From Dehalococcoidia bacterium (GTDB taxonomy: Bacteria > Chloroflexota > Dehalococcoidia > Tepidiformales > Tepidiformaceae): DNA of 35,488 bases. A program made the translations under genes and the position numbers. The notes under the pieces are model-generated. The model searched no databases, had not been told where the DNA came from, and worked only from the letters and a program-made list of their open reading frames with translations. Positions 23,890 through 32,068 of this stretch are shown in pieces (positions within the stretch are counted from its first letter, which is position 1; the number at the start of each line of letters is the position of its first letter). The stretch spans positions 1 through 35,488 of the forward strand of contig JADLBJ010000033.1 in NCBI GenBank assembly GCA_020847765.1, written 5' to 3'.

Positions 23890-25812
23890 TCACGAGGCGG
23901 CGCCGCCAGGGGACGGGGCCGGCCGCAGCGGCGACGATTCCTCGCGGGCCGTGCCTGTGGGGCGTTCTGCCGCCCGCTGGCCGGGGGGGACCTGGCCAAC
24001 GTAGGGCCGGGCGACGGGCCCGGACTGCGACCCGTCGCGCCCAAGGGCCTCTTCCTGGTCCTTGAGCTCCAGGTCGTAGATGCGGCGGTAGAGGCCCTCC
24101 TGCTCGAGGAGCTCGGCGTGCTTGCCGCGCTGGGCGACGCGCCCCTGGTCGAGCACGATGATCTCGTCCGCGCGCATCACCGTGCGCAGTCGCGGGGCGA
24201 TGACGAAGGTGGTGCGGCCGTGCATCAACTCGCTGAGCGCCTGCTGGATGAGGAACTCGGTCTGCGCGTCGACGCTCGCTGTCGAATCGTCGAAGACCAG
24301 GATCTTCGGGTCGAGCAGGAGTGTGCGGGCAATGGCGATGCGCTGCTTCTGCCCGCCCGAGAGTGTGACGCCGCGCTCGCCGACCCATTCGTCGTAGCCG
24401 TAGGGCAGGCTCATGATGAAGTCGTGGATGCGGGCTGCCTTCGCCGAACGCTCGATCTCCTCTTGGGTCGCCTCCGGTCGCGCGTAGGCGATGTTGTCCC
24501 GGATCGTCCCGACGAAGAGGAACACGTCCTGCTGGACGATGCCGATGCTGCGGCGCAGTGAGTCGAGGGTGAAGTCGCGGATGTCGGTTTCGTCGATCGT
24601 GATGGCGCCCGCCGTCACGTCGTAGAAGCGGGGGATGAGGTTCACGACCGTGGACTTGCCGCTGCCGGTGGGGCCGAGGAGCGCGATCACCTGCCCCGGG
24701 CGGGCGTCGATGCTGACGTCGGAGAGGACGGCGCTGACGTTGTCGTAGCCAAAGCCGACGTGGTCGAAGACGACGTGGCCCCGAACGTCGGCGAGGGGCA
24801 CGGCGCCGGGCTTCTCCTGAACGGCGGACTGCGCGTCGATCAACTCGAAGATGCGTTCTGAGGAGCTGATGCAGCGGGCGATAAACGTGATCGAGAACCC
24901 GATCGTGCGCACGGGAAGCTGGAGGAGGTTCAGCCAGAGCGTGAACGTCAGGAGGTCGGCGGCGGTGAGGTCGCCGCGCGTTATCTGCCAGGCACCGAAG
25001 CCCACGGTGATCGCGATCTGGAAGGCACTGAGCCCCTGCAGGAGGGGTGCGTTGTGGGCCATGATGCGGGAGGCCTCATAGCTCAGGTCGGCCTGGGCGC
25101 GGGAGGCGTCGGCGAACTTGGCGCTTTCGTAGTCTTCGCGGCTGAAGGCCTTGACCACGCGGATGCCCGACAGGCCCTCTTCGGCGATGCGCGTCACCTC
25201 CGCCAGGTTCTCCTGGATCTGCAGCCAGAGCGGCCGCACGGTACGCGCCATGCGGAAGGACTGGTAGGTCATAAATGGCAGGGTCACCACGCTCACGAGC
25301 GCCAGCTGCCAGTTGATGACGAACATCCCGGCTATGGAGATGACCAGCAGGAGGATGACGTAGCTCGTCCGCAGCGCCCCCATGTTCACGAACATGCGGA
25401 TGCTCTCCACGTCCTGGGTGACGCGGGACATGATCTGCCCGGTCTGCACCTTGTCGTGGTAGGCGTAGCTGAGGCGCTGGAGGTTGTCGTAGATCGCGTT
25501 GCGGATGTCGTAGGCGATGCGCTGCCCGATGGACTCGCCCAGGAACTGCTGGCCGAACTGGGTCAGGCCACGGCCGACGGCGAAGAGGACGATCGCCAGG
25601 GAGCCGAGAACGAGGAGGCCGGCGTTGCCGTCGAGAGCGACGATCTTGCCATCCGCGTCGTGCTGCGGGTCGAGCCCGAAGTTGATGGCGTAACGAATGA
25701 GCAGCGGGCTGGCCATCACGAACGCGCCGCTGAAGACGACGCTCAGGAAGGCGAGCAGCAGCTGCCACTTATAGGGCCTGAAGTAGACGAGCAGGCGGAC
25801 GAGATAGCGCAC
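23890..25812 (-). CDS. ABC exporter half-transporter, degenerate-site subunit
   Basis: 640 residues from a GTG start. It has six membrane helices (about 15-310) and an ATPase domain with Walker A GPTGSGKST and the canonical signature LSGGQ. The catalytic Glu after Walker B is Asp (LVFDDSTASVD, D509) and the H-loop histidine is Pro (IAPRLRT, P540). Those two substitutions should cripple one ATP site. Family knowledge: heterodimeric exporters such as TM287/288, LmrCD and BmrCD have exactly one degenerate site, made from the degenerate Walker motifs of one subunit and an off-consensus signature of the other. The downstream partner has LSVGQ, which completes the pattern. The C-terminal about 60 residues are disordered. 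Confidence 0.92.
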   Translation of the reverse strand: MRYLVRLLVYFRPYKWQLLLAFLSVVFSGAFVMASPLLIRYAINFGLDPQHDADGKIVALDGNAGLLVLGSLAIVLFAVGRGLTQFGQQFLGESIGQRIAYDIRNAIYDNLQRLSYAYHDKVQTGQIMSRVTQDVESIRMFVNMGALRTSYVILLLVISIAGMFVINWQLALVSVVTLPFMTYQSFRMARTVRPLWLQIQENLAEVTRIAEEGLSGIRVVKAFSREDYESAKFADASRAQADLSYEASRIMAHNAPLLQGLSAFQIAITVGFGAWQITRGDLTAADLLTFTLWLNLLQLPVRTIGFSITFIARCISSSERIFELIDAQSAVQEKPGAVPLADVRGHVVFDHVGFGYDNVSAVLSDVSIDARPGQVIALLGPTGSGKSTVVNLIPRFYDVTAGAITIDETDIRDFTLDSLRRSIGIVQQDVFLFVGTIRDNIAYARPEATQEEIERSAKAARIHDFIMSLPYGYDEWVGERGVTLSGGQKQRIAIARTLLLDPKILVFDDSTASVDAQTEFLIQQALSELMHGRTTFVIAPRLRTVMRADEIIVLDQGRVAQRGKHAELLEQEGLYRRIYDLELKDQEEALGRDGSQSGPVARPYVGQVPPGQRAAERPTGTAREESSPLRPAPSPGGAAS

Positions 25813-25883
25813 GCGAGCGACAACCCCTTCTCTTGCGCTGTGAGGCTATCACACCTTAACGCGAGCGTGAAGTTCGAAACCGG

Positions 25884-25904
25884 AAAAGCTGGCTGGCCGG
25901 CCAG
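25884..25904 (-). terminator. weak intrinsic terminator after ridA
   Basis: A 5-bp stem (CTGGC/GCCAG) with a 6-base loop is followed, reading leftward, by C then TTTT, seven bases after the ridA stop codon. It could end the par operon before the exporter pair. The stem is short, so the call is tentative. Confidence 0.3.
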
Positions 25905-25910
25905 GCGCTG

Positions 25911-26372
25911 CTAGGCCCGCACCTCGAAGACGAACTCGACTTCCACCGGGACGCCGAAGGGCAGCTCGGCCACGCCGATGGCGATGCGGGCGTGACGGCC
26001 GGCTTCGCCGAAGACGTCGAGCAGGAGCTGCGAGGCGCCGTTGATCACCTTCGGGTGCTCGGTGAACATCGGCGCGCTCGCCACGTAACCGCCGAGGCGG
26101 ACGGCCCGGGCCACGCCGTCGAGCGACCCGAGGTGCTGCCGGACGAGGGCGAGCGCCTGGAGGGCGCACTGCCGGGCGAGCGCTGCTCCCTCTTCGATGG
26201 TAATGGACTCGCCGCATCTGCCATGGCGCAGGATCTGGCCGTCGCGCATGGGCACCTGGCCCGAGACGAAGAGGAGCGCACCCGTCTGCACCAGCGGGGC
26301 GTAGAGCCCGGCGGATGCCGGGGGCTCGGGCAACACGACGTCCAGCTCGCGGAGTCGCTCCTCCGCGCTCAC
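25911..26372 (-). CDS. RidA-family (YjgF/YER057c/UK114) protein
   Basis: 153 residues. It shows the RidA trimer fold: GLYAPLVQTGALLFVSGQVPMRDG, a central helix, and the ending ARIAIGVAELPFGVPVEVEFVFEV, which keeps the Arg of the active-site region (HARIAIG). Function by family: deaminase for reactive enamine/imine intermediates formed by PLP enzymes; divergent subfamilies act on other substrates. The GTG start overlaps the ParB stop (GTGA), so it is translated as the fourth gene of pfkB-parA-parB-ridA. A link between RidA and chromosome partitioning is not known to me; co-location may only reflect convenience. Confidence 0.9.
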   Translation of the reverse strand: MSAEERLRELDVVLPEPPASAGLYAPLVQTGALLFVSGQVPMRDGQILRHGRCGESITIEEGAALARQCALQALALVRQHLGSLDGVARAVRLGGYVASAPMFTEHPKVINGASQLLLDVFGEAGRHARIAIGVAELPFGVPVEVEFVFEVRA

Positions 26373-27274
26373 AGCTCGCCTCCGAGGAGCTGTTGCAGGA
26401 CGCCCTCCAGCTCTTCGCCGCTGTAGCAGTCGATCGTGATGCGCGCCCCTTTCTTCTGGGGGACGACCGTGACGCGTGTGCTGAGCGCACGGCGCAGGCG
26501 CGCTTCGATGTCGGCGAAGGTGGCGTCGCGCCGGGCGTTGGCGGCGACTCCCGGGCGTGGCGTGCTGGCTGGTGCCTCGGCGAGGGCACGGCGAACGTGC
26601 GTTTCCGTGTCGCGCACGCTCAACCGCCGGCGCACGACCTCGCGCCAGGCGTCGAGCCGTCGCTTCCCTTCGGGCAAGCCGAGGAGGGCGCGTGCGTGGC
26701 CTTCGCTGATCTCCCCGGCGACGAGGCTGCGTCGGATCTCGGGCTCGAGGGTGAGCAGGCGCAAGGCGTTGGCGACGGTGACGCGGCTCTTGCCCACCCG
26801 CCGCGCAGCCTCCTCCTGGGTGAGCCCGTACTCCTCGGTCAGGCGGCGGTAGGCCATTGCCTCCTCGATCGCGTTCAGGTCCGCACGCTGGATGTTCTCG
26901 ATGAGCGCGAGCTCGAGCAGGTTGGCGTCGGCTGCCTCGCGGACGATGACGGGTCCGGTTTCGAGACCTGCCAGGCGAGCGGCCTGGAGGCGCCGCTCGC
27001 CCGCGATCAGACGGTAGCCGCCGCTCTCGTCGCGGCTGACGACGAGCGGCTGGATGATGCCATGGACGCGGATGGAGTCGGCCAGCTCACGCAGCCTTTC
27101 AGGTTCGAAGTGGGTGCGCGGCTGCTCCGGGTTGGGCGCTATGAGGTCGATGTCGAGCGCTTCGGGGCCCGGCCGGCGGCCGCCAGTCGGCGGCTCCGGT
27201 GGTGGAGCCGCGGGTGGTGTGGCGGTGATGAGGGCGTCGAGCCCACGTCCCAGTCCTCGCTTTGGCTGCGTCAT
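26369..27274 (-). CDS. parB: chromosome partitioning protein ParB
   Basis: 301 residues. The N-terminal KRGLGRGLDALI is the ParA-contacting peptide. The CTP-binding/N-engagement domain includes PNPEQPRTHF, GYRLIAGERRLQAA (GERR at 92-95) and LALIENIQRADLN. The helix-turn-helix follows (about 151-172, TQEEAARRVGKSRVTVANALR). A flexible linker leads to the C-terminal dimer domain ending ITIDCYSGEELEGVLQQL. Function: binds parS, clamps on DNA with CTP and drives origin segregation with ParA. The ATG overlaps the ParA stop (ATGA). Two parS-like sites lie 4.8 kb away at 32069-32136. The chain is well formed, with no missing motif. Confidence 0.97.
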   Translation of the reverse strand: MTQPKRGLGRGLDALITATPPAAPPPEPPTGGRRPGPEALDIDLIAPNPEQPRTHFEPERLRELADSIRVHGIIQPLVVSRDESGGYRLIAGERRLQAARLAGLETGPVIVREAADANLLELALIENIQRADLNAIEEAMAYRRLTEEYGLTQEEAARRVGKSRVTVANALRLLTLEPEIRRSLVAGEISEGHARALLGLPEGKRRLDAWREVVRRRLSVRDTETHVRRALAEAPASTPRPGVAANARRDATFADIEARLRRALSTRVTVVPQKKGARITIDCYSGEELEGVLQQLLGGEL

Positions 27275-28041
27275 GCCAGCACCCCCACGCGTGACAGGAG
27301 CTCGACGGCCAGCGCGTCGTACGCGGAAGCTGCCCGCCCGCCCGGGTCGTAACGGAAGATGGAGCGCCCGTGGCTCGGGGCCTCGCTCAGGCGCACTGCT
27401 CGCGGGATGATCGTCGCGAACGCCTCCGGGAAGTGGCCGCGCACTTCGTCCACTACTTGCTGCGAGAGGCGGGTGCGCGCGTCGAACATCGTCAGAACAA
27501 CGCCGAGGACGCTCAGGCCGGGGTTCAGGTTCCGGCGTACCAGATCCAGCGTCTCCACGAGCCGGCTCAGCCCCTCCAGCGCCATGTATTCGCACTGCAC
27601 AGGAATGACGACGGCGTCGCTCGCCGCCAGCGCGTTTATCGTCAGCAGCCCGAGCGACGGAGGGCAGTCGACGAAGATCCAGTCGAAGCGCTCGCGCAGG
27701 GGGTAGAGAGCGTTCGCCAGGCGTCGTTCGCGCGCCATCACGGGCACGAGCTCGACTTCCGCCCCGGCGAGTGCCGCGCTGGCGGGGAGGACGCTGATCT
27801 GCTCCTCCGGCACCTCGACGAGGCAGCTTTCGGCCGCTGTCTCTTCGAGCAGCGCCTCGTAGACGCCGTCGCGTTCGCGGCCGTCGACCCCGGCGGCACT
27901 CGTCGCGTTCGCCTGCGGGTCGAGGTCGACGAGCAGGACGCGCTGTCCCCGCCGGCCGAGCGCGGCGGCGAGCGAGACGGCCGTTGTCGTCTTGCCGACG
28001 CCGCCCTTCTGGTTGACGAAAGTCACCACGCGTGCGCCCAT
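27271..28041 (-). CDS. parA: chromosome partitioning ATPase ParA (Soj type)
   Basis: 256 residues. The deviant Walker A is KGGVGKTT in FVNQKGGVGKTTTAVSLAAAL, the A' motif is LLVDLDPQANAT, and Walker B is WIFVDCPPSLG. RAVRLSEAPSHGRSI is the conserved C-terminal segment of chromosomal ParA/Soj. It has no N-terminal helix-turn-helix, as expected for the chromosomal type Ia/Ib distinction (Soj-like). Function: ATP-dependent non-specific DNA binding that moves ParB-parS complexes. Its ATG shares one base with the PfkB stop (TGATG) and its stop overlaps parB. It is part of a coupled four-gene run. Confidence 0.97.
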   Translation of the reverse strand: MGARVVTFVNQKGGVGKTTTAVSLAAALGRRGQRVLLVDLDPQANATSAAGVDGRERDGVYEALLEETAAESCLVEVPEEQISVLPASAALAGAEVELVPVMARERRLANALYPLRERFDWIFVDCPPSLGLLTINALAASDAVVIPVQCEYMALEGLSRLVETLDLVRRNLNPGLSVLGVVLTMFDARTRLSQQVVDEVRGHFPEAFATIIPRAVRLSEAPSHGRSIFRYDPGGRAASAYDALAVELLSRVGVLA

Positions 28042-28928
28042 CAGGCGGCCTCCGCCAGGCGGGCGACGAGGGCGGCGCGGGTCGGGACGGCGGCCAGCCC
28101 GCGTGATTCGACGGCGATGGCGCCGGCGGCCAGCCCCCAGCGGACTGCTTGCGCCAGGTCCCGCGTCTCGGCATAGCGCACGGTCAGGGCGGCGGCGAAG
28201 CAGTCGCCCGCGCCCGTGGGCTCGAGCGGCGTCGCGGGAAAAGCCGTCCATTCGCGCACCCCGTCGCGGGTGTACACGGCGACGCCGCGCTCACCGCGGG
28301 TAAGGGCGGCGACAGCGCCGGCGTCTGCAAGTGTCGCGGCGAGGGCCCCGGGGTTCGTTGCGTCCTCTTCGCTGAAGACGAGGAGCGCCCCCGGCCGGAC
28401 GAAGCCGGCCACCGCGGCGCGCGCGTCGCCGATCGCAGCGACGCGGCCGTCTGCCAGGCGCCGGCGAAGGACGCCCTGCAGACAGGCGGCGAGCACCGGC
28501 GCGCCGAATGTGGGGAATCGATCGTTGGCAGGGCGTGCCGTTGCCGTGGACGGGGCCATGCCGGCGATTTCGTGGAAGGCAGGGCAGGCCAGAACTGCGC
28601 CCGGCGGCTGCTTGTCGAACCGGCGACCGAGGGTTTCGAGCAGCCTGGCGCTCGCCAGGGCGCCGCCTTCGCCCAGGAGGCGCTGCGTGCGCCGTCCGCA
28701 GGCGTCGACGCGGTTTTCGTAGCGCGGTGGTTGGGCTTCGCCGGCGAGGAGGACCTCTATCCCCGCCAGGTGGGAGCGGTCATAGCCGGCGGCGAGGTTC
28801 GTGACGAGCACAGGGTGTGCGCCGAGGGCACGGACGGTCAGTGCGGCGTAGAGGGAGGGACCGCCAGGGACGGACCGCCCGTCTTCCAGCAGGTCCTCCA
28901 CGACGTTGCCGAGAACGAGGATCTCCGT
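28041..28928 (-). CDS. PfkB-family carbohydrate kinase, apparent ACG start
   Basis: The frame shows PfkB features: PGGPSLYAALTVRALG near the N-terminus and the anion-hole signature PTGAGDCFAAALTVRY near the C-terminus. The conserved first strand, EILVLGNVVEDLLEDG, lies partly upstream of the first GTG (28901), and no ATG, GTG or TTG in frame precedes it after the jag stop. An AGGAGG at 28934-28939 is five bases from an in-frame ACG (28926-28928), so I place the start there (295 residues). Function by family: ATP-dependent phosphorylation of a sugar or nucleoside; specificity unknown. It follows jag by 14 bp and overlaps parA by one base. The usual mnmE/mnmG/rsmG genes of this position are absent. 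Confidence 0.8.
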   Translation of the reverse strand, partial: TEILVLGNVVEDLLEDGRSVPGGPSLYAALTVRALGAHPVLVTNLAAGYDRSHLAGIEVLLAGEAQPPRYENRVDACGRRTQRLLGEGGALASARLLETLGRRFDKQPPGAVLACPAFHEIAGMAPSTATARPANDRFPTFGAPVLAACLQGVLRRRLADGRVAAIGDARAAVAGFVRPGALLVFSEEDATNPGALAATLADAGAVAALTRGERGVAVYTRDGVREWTAFPATPLEPTGAGDCFAAALTVRYAETRDLAQAVRWGLAAGAIAVESRGLAAVPTRAALVARLAEAA

Positions 28929-28933
28929 GGCGT

Positions 28934-28939
28934 CCTCCT
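28934..28939 (-). promoter_or_regulatory. Shine-Dalgarno that supports an ACG start for the PfkB kinase
   Basis: The leftward sequence AGGAGG is a perfect anti-16S match five bases before ACG at 28926-28928 and 32 bases before the first GTG. No standard start codon lies at the proper distance. It overlaps neither the jag stop (28943-28945) nor the kinase conserved core. Confidence 0.6.
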
Positions 28940-28942
28940 CTG

Positions 28943-29986
28943 CTACGCTCGCGTACTTATGACAACTTTGCGGTTGTCCCCTTCACCGATGCTGTTGGTT
29001 TCGAGCTCGGGATCGTCGGCGAGGGCGAGATGCACGAGGCGACGTTCGGCGGCCGACATCGGCTCGAGGGTGATGGGCGCGCCCGTCTGGCGGACACGGT
29101 CGGCCATGCGCTGCGCGAGGGACACGACCTGCTCCTCGCGGCGATGGCGGTAATGCTCCACGTCGATGGATACGCCGCCCTTGCCGGGATGGCGCGCGGA
29201 GACGACGAGGTTGACCAGGTACTGGAGGGCGAGGAGCGTCTCGCCGCGGCGGCCAATCAGGAGGCCAAGGTCGTCTCCGCTTATGTCGATTACGGCGCGC
29301 ACCATGCCCAGGCCGTCGCCAGGCGTGACTGGTTCGCGGATCGTCAGCTCGGTGGGTATGTCGAGGACGCGCAGGATGTCGTCGACGACGTGGGCGGCGA
29401 GCTCGACCTCTTCGGCGTTGATGTCGGGAGCGACCTGGGGCTCGTCGTCGCGGCGGCGTCGCTCGCGCTGCTCCCGTGGCTGGCTCGCGGGTGCGGAAGG
29501 ACTGCGCTCGCTGCGACCGCGGGCACGGCGGCCGCCGTTGCTCGTCGCCGCCGCCGGTGCGGGCTCGACGCCGACCTCCTCGTCGTAGCTTGGCGGGCGC
29601 AGGAAGTCCTGCTCAGTGAGCTTGGGCGCGGCCTGTTCCAGCGTGCCCCGGCTCGCGCCTCGGCCGGCGCGGTCGCGCCCTCCACGCGGGCGGCCTCCCT
29701 GATCACCTCGGCGCTGGGTGTTGGACTGGGGCTGACGGACTGTCCGGGGCTGGCCGCCAGGGCGGGCCGCTTCGGGTGTCGCGGCTGTGGGGCTTGGCGC
29801 CAGACGTTCGACGCGTACGAGGGCGTCGCGCGCGCCCACGCCGAAGAGCGCTCCCTTCCGTCCTTCGTCCAGGACGACGAACTGAACGCGTTCGGAATCG
29901 ACGTCGTCGCGGGTGGCGCCGATCATGGCGAGCGCGCGCCTAAGGGCGTCGTCGACGGTTTTGCCGCTTGCTTCGGCCTGGTCCAT
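28943..29986 (-). CDS. jag: Jag/KhpB RNA-binding protein
   Basis: 347 residues. The Jag-N domain (about 1-62) has KTVDDALRRALAMIGATRDDV and GRKGALFGVGARDA. A long Arg/Gly/Pro-rich disordered linker (about 63-185) follows. The KH domain (about 190-272) has the GLLIGRRGETL loop, and the R3H domain carries R315/R316 and H319 in AAERRLVHLAL. Function by family: KhpB/EloR binds RNA with KhpA and affects cell elongation and envelope synthesis. Its start lies 47 bp inside the end of yidC, so the two are translated in overlapping frames. It ends 14 bp before the presumed kinase start. Confidence 0.95.
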   Translation of the reverse strand: MDQAEASGKTVDDALRRALAMIGATRDDVDSERVQFVVLDEGRKGALFGVGARDALVRVERLAPSPTAATPEAARPGGQPRTVRQPQSNTQRRGDQGGRPRGGRDRAGRGASRGTLEQAAPKLTEQDFLRPPSYDEEVGVEPAPAAATSNGGRRARGRSERSPSAPASQPREQRERRRRDDEPQVAPDINAEEVELAAHVVDDILRVLDIPTELTIREPVTPGDGLGMVRAVIDISGDDLGLLIGRRGETLLALQYLVNLVVSARHPGKGGVSIDVEHYRHRREEQVVSLAQRMADRVRQTGAPITLEPMSAAERRLVHLALADDPELETNSIGEGDNRKVVISTRA

Positions 29987-30842
29987 TGGCGGTCCTCAAT
30001 TCTCGAGCAGTTTCGGTGTGCGCTGCGGTGCTGCCGCGGCTCCCCTGGGGGGGCGAGCCGGCGCGCGCAGCGTTGCCTTCGGCTTCCTGACGCCGCGCGG
30101 CCGCAGCCGGCGTCTTCGGTTTGAAGATCGGCTCGATCTTTAGCAGCGGGAAGCCGTAGGTGGAGATGTTGAACGCGATGCCGACGAGCGAGTTCACGAC
30201 CCAGTAGAGGCTGACCCCGCTCGGAAAGCTGAGCGCGAAGAACGCGAACATCAGCGGCATCATGTAGGTCATCATCTGTTGCTGGGCTTTCGCCCGTTCG
30301 TCGGTGCTCACCGAGACCGTCGTCTTCGTCTGCGCCCAGGTCGTCAGGCCGACGAGCACCACCATCAGGAGGTTGGTGTCGCGCAGGTCCATCCCCAGGA
30401 AGGTGTCTTTGAGGGGGACGGCGTTCTGGATAAAGCCCCAGGAATACAGATGGGTGGAGAGGTTCTCGAGCGCTTCGGGTGATTCGGGAAGCGTCTGGCG
30501 GATTGAGTAGTAGAGGGCGATGAGGATGGGGAACTGGAGAAGCATCGGTCCCAGGCAGCCGAGCGGGTTCACGCCCGACTCCCGGTAGATCTTCATCATC
30601 TCTTCCTGGCGGCGCTTCGGGTCGCTGTACTTCTTGTTCAGCTCCTGGACGCGCGGCTGGATAGACTGCATGGCGCGCGTCTGGTGGAGCTGCCGCAGCG
30701 TGAGCGGGAACGTGATCAGGCGTATGACGATGGTGAAGGCGATGATCGCCAGCCCGAAGCTGCCGAAGAGCACGTTGTTGAGGATGATCAGGAAGTTGAT
30801 CATCGGGTTGATGAGGACGAGCGTGAAGATCTCCCCGATCAC
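29940..30842 (-). CDS. yidC: membrane protein insertase YidC (short, Gram-positive type)
   Basis: 300 residues from a GTG start. There is no large periplasmic P1 domain. After the first helix comes FTIVIRLITFPLTLRQ with the groove arginine R41, then the coiled pair QPRVQELNKKYSDPKRRQEE, the GCLGPMLLQFPILIALY helix, and SFPSGVSLYWVVNSLVG near the end: the five-helix YidC/Oxa1 core. The C-terminal tail is basic. Function by family: inserts and folds inner-membrane proteins with or without SecYEG. The GTG overlaps the stop of the upstream PQQ-propeller gene (GTGA), and jag starts within its last 47 bp. Gene neighbourhood rnpA-yidD-yidC-jag is the typical order. Confidence 0.96.
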   Translation of the reverse strand: MIGEIFTLVLINPMINFLIILNNVLFGSFGLAIIAFTIVIRLITFPLTLRQLHQTRAMQSIQPRVQELNKKYSDPKRRQEEMMKIYRESGVNPLGCLGPMLLQFPILIALYYSIRQTLPESPEALENLSTHLYSWGFIQNAVPLKDTFLGMDLRDTNLLMVVLVGLTTWAQTKTTVSVSTDERAKAQQQMMTYMMPLMFAFFALSFPSGVSLYWVVNSLVGIAFNISTYGFPLLKIEPIFKPKTPAAAARRQEAEGNAARAGSPPQGSRGSTAAHTETARELRTANGPGRSKRQNRRRRP

Positions 30843-32014
30843 TGCTTCGGTCCTCCGACGACCACTTCCGTGGCAATGCCCGTCGTGGGGTCGGCTTCGA
30901 ACAGTTTGCCGCTAGTGGTGAGCACGAGGGGCTTGCCGTCGTGGGGCACGACAGCCGCCCGCACGGTCCCGGCATTGGCCAGTTTGAAGCTGTTCTTGGC
31001 GGCTGCGCCCGTATTCAGGTCGATGAAGTGCACCTGCGGCTCGCGTGTGGCCACGACCAGGACGTTGTCGACGATCGCAGGTGCGGCTTTCACCTTCGAC
31101 TTTGCATCATACGGCCGTTGCCAGGTGCTCTTCAGCTGCAGCGTAGTTATGTCGAGTGCATAGACGTTGCCGGAGAAGTCGCCGTAGTAGGCGACGTTGT
31201 CCTTGAAGGCGGGCGTGGTCCAGACCCAGTCGCCGGCGCCGAAGCCGTCGGGGTTCCTGGCGGTGCCGTCGCTCGTGTTCACGAGGTAGACGTTCTTGTT
31301 GAGGCTGGGGACGAAGAGGAGGTCGGGGGTGAGGAGGGCCAGGTCGGCGATCGCCCCGGACACTTTGAAGGGCTGGGACCACACTTCCGAGCCGTCGGCG
31401 AGGCTGAGCTTATAGAGACGGCCGCCCATGGTGGCGACGTAGAGGTACTCCTTGCCGTCGGTGCCCTTCTGATAGACGGGAGGTGACCAGATGCCGTCGG
31501 AGAAGGTTCTGCCGTCGGGCGGCCAGCCGGGAGCGGGGGTGAAGCCGATCTTGTCGAGGACGTAGAGGTGGCCGTCGGTGGTGCCGAAGGCGAGCTTGTC
31601 GCCGGCCAGGGCCGGGCCGCCGGTGACGCTGCCCTTGATGGCGGTGAAGGGCGTCTGGGCGAGGGTGCCGTCGCGGCGGTCGACGGCGAAGAGCTTGCCC
31701 TGGTAGTCGAGGAAGTAGAGAGTGTCGCCGTCGATTACCGGGTCGCCGTAGCCGGCCTTGAGGGAGACGTCTTTCTGGCCGGGCTTGTTCTTGTCGGGGA
31801 AGTTCCAGAGGAAGGCAGCGGGGCCCTGGCTGGCGATGGTGATGGCGGTGAGGTGGTCGTGTTTCTGGAAGTAGTAGGTGGTGTCGCCGTCGAGGCGAGG
31901 AGCGGCCCAGCCCTCCGGATTCTTGATCCCGCCACAGGCGGCGGTGAGGACCAGGATCGCGGGGAGGAGGAGGCCCGCCGCGGTTTTGCGGGGGATCTTC
32001 ACGCCTTCGAGCAT
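30839..32014 (-). CDS. PQQ-like beta-propeller lipoprotein
   Basis: 391 residues. A signal peptide ends in LVLTAACGG, with a probable lipidation cysteine C27 (Thr at -3 is unusual but tolerated). The rest is a series of PQQ-like blades: DGDTLYFLDYQGKLFAVDRRDG, AGDKLAFGTTDGHLYVLDK, YLYVATMGGRLYKLSLADGSEVW, LLFVPSLNKNVYLVNTSDG and VAYYGDFSGNVYALDITTL. It resembles BamB in fold, but no outer-membrane insertion genes are here. Its stop overlaps the yidC GTG. I infer an extracytoplasmic partner for membrane-protein insertion or folding; this is not shown for the family. The gene starts 94 bp from the LAGLIDADG frame on the opposite strand, across the parS-like element. Confidence 0.88.
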   Translation of the reverse strand: MLEGVKIPRKTAAGLLLPAILVLTAACGGIKNPEGWAAPRLDGDTTYYFQKHDHLTAITIASQGPAAFLWNFPDKNKPGQKDVSLKAGYGDPVIDGDTLYFLDYQGKLFAVDRRDGTLAQTPFTAIKGSVTGGPALAGDKLAFGTTDGHLYVLDKIGFTPAPGWPPDGRTFSDGIWSPPVYQKGTDGKEYLYVATMGGRLYKLSLADGSEVWSQPFKVSGAIADLALLTPDLLFVPSLNKNVYLVNTSDGTARNPDGFGAGDWVWTTPAFKDNVAYYGDFSGNVYALDITTLQLKSTWQRPYDAKSKVKAAPAIVDNVLVVATREPQVHFIDLNTGAAAKNSFKLANAGTVRAAVVPHDGKPLVLTTSGKLFEADPTTGIATEVVVGGPKQ

Positions 32015-32068
32015 AGCAGGACCGGCGCTATGCGATAGGAAGCGGCAGAGCGTGCGCAGGCGAGGGCA

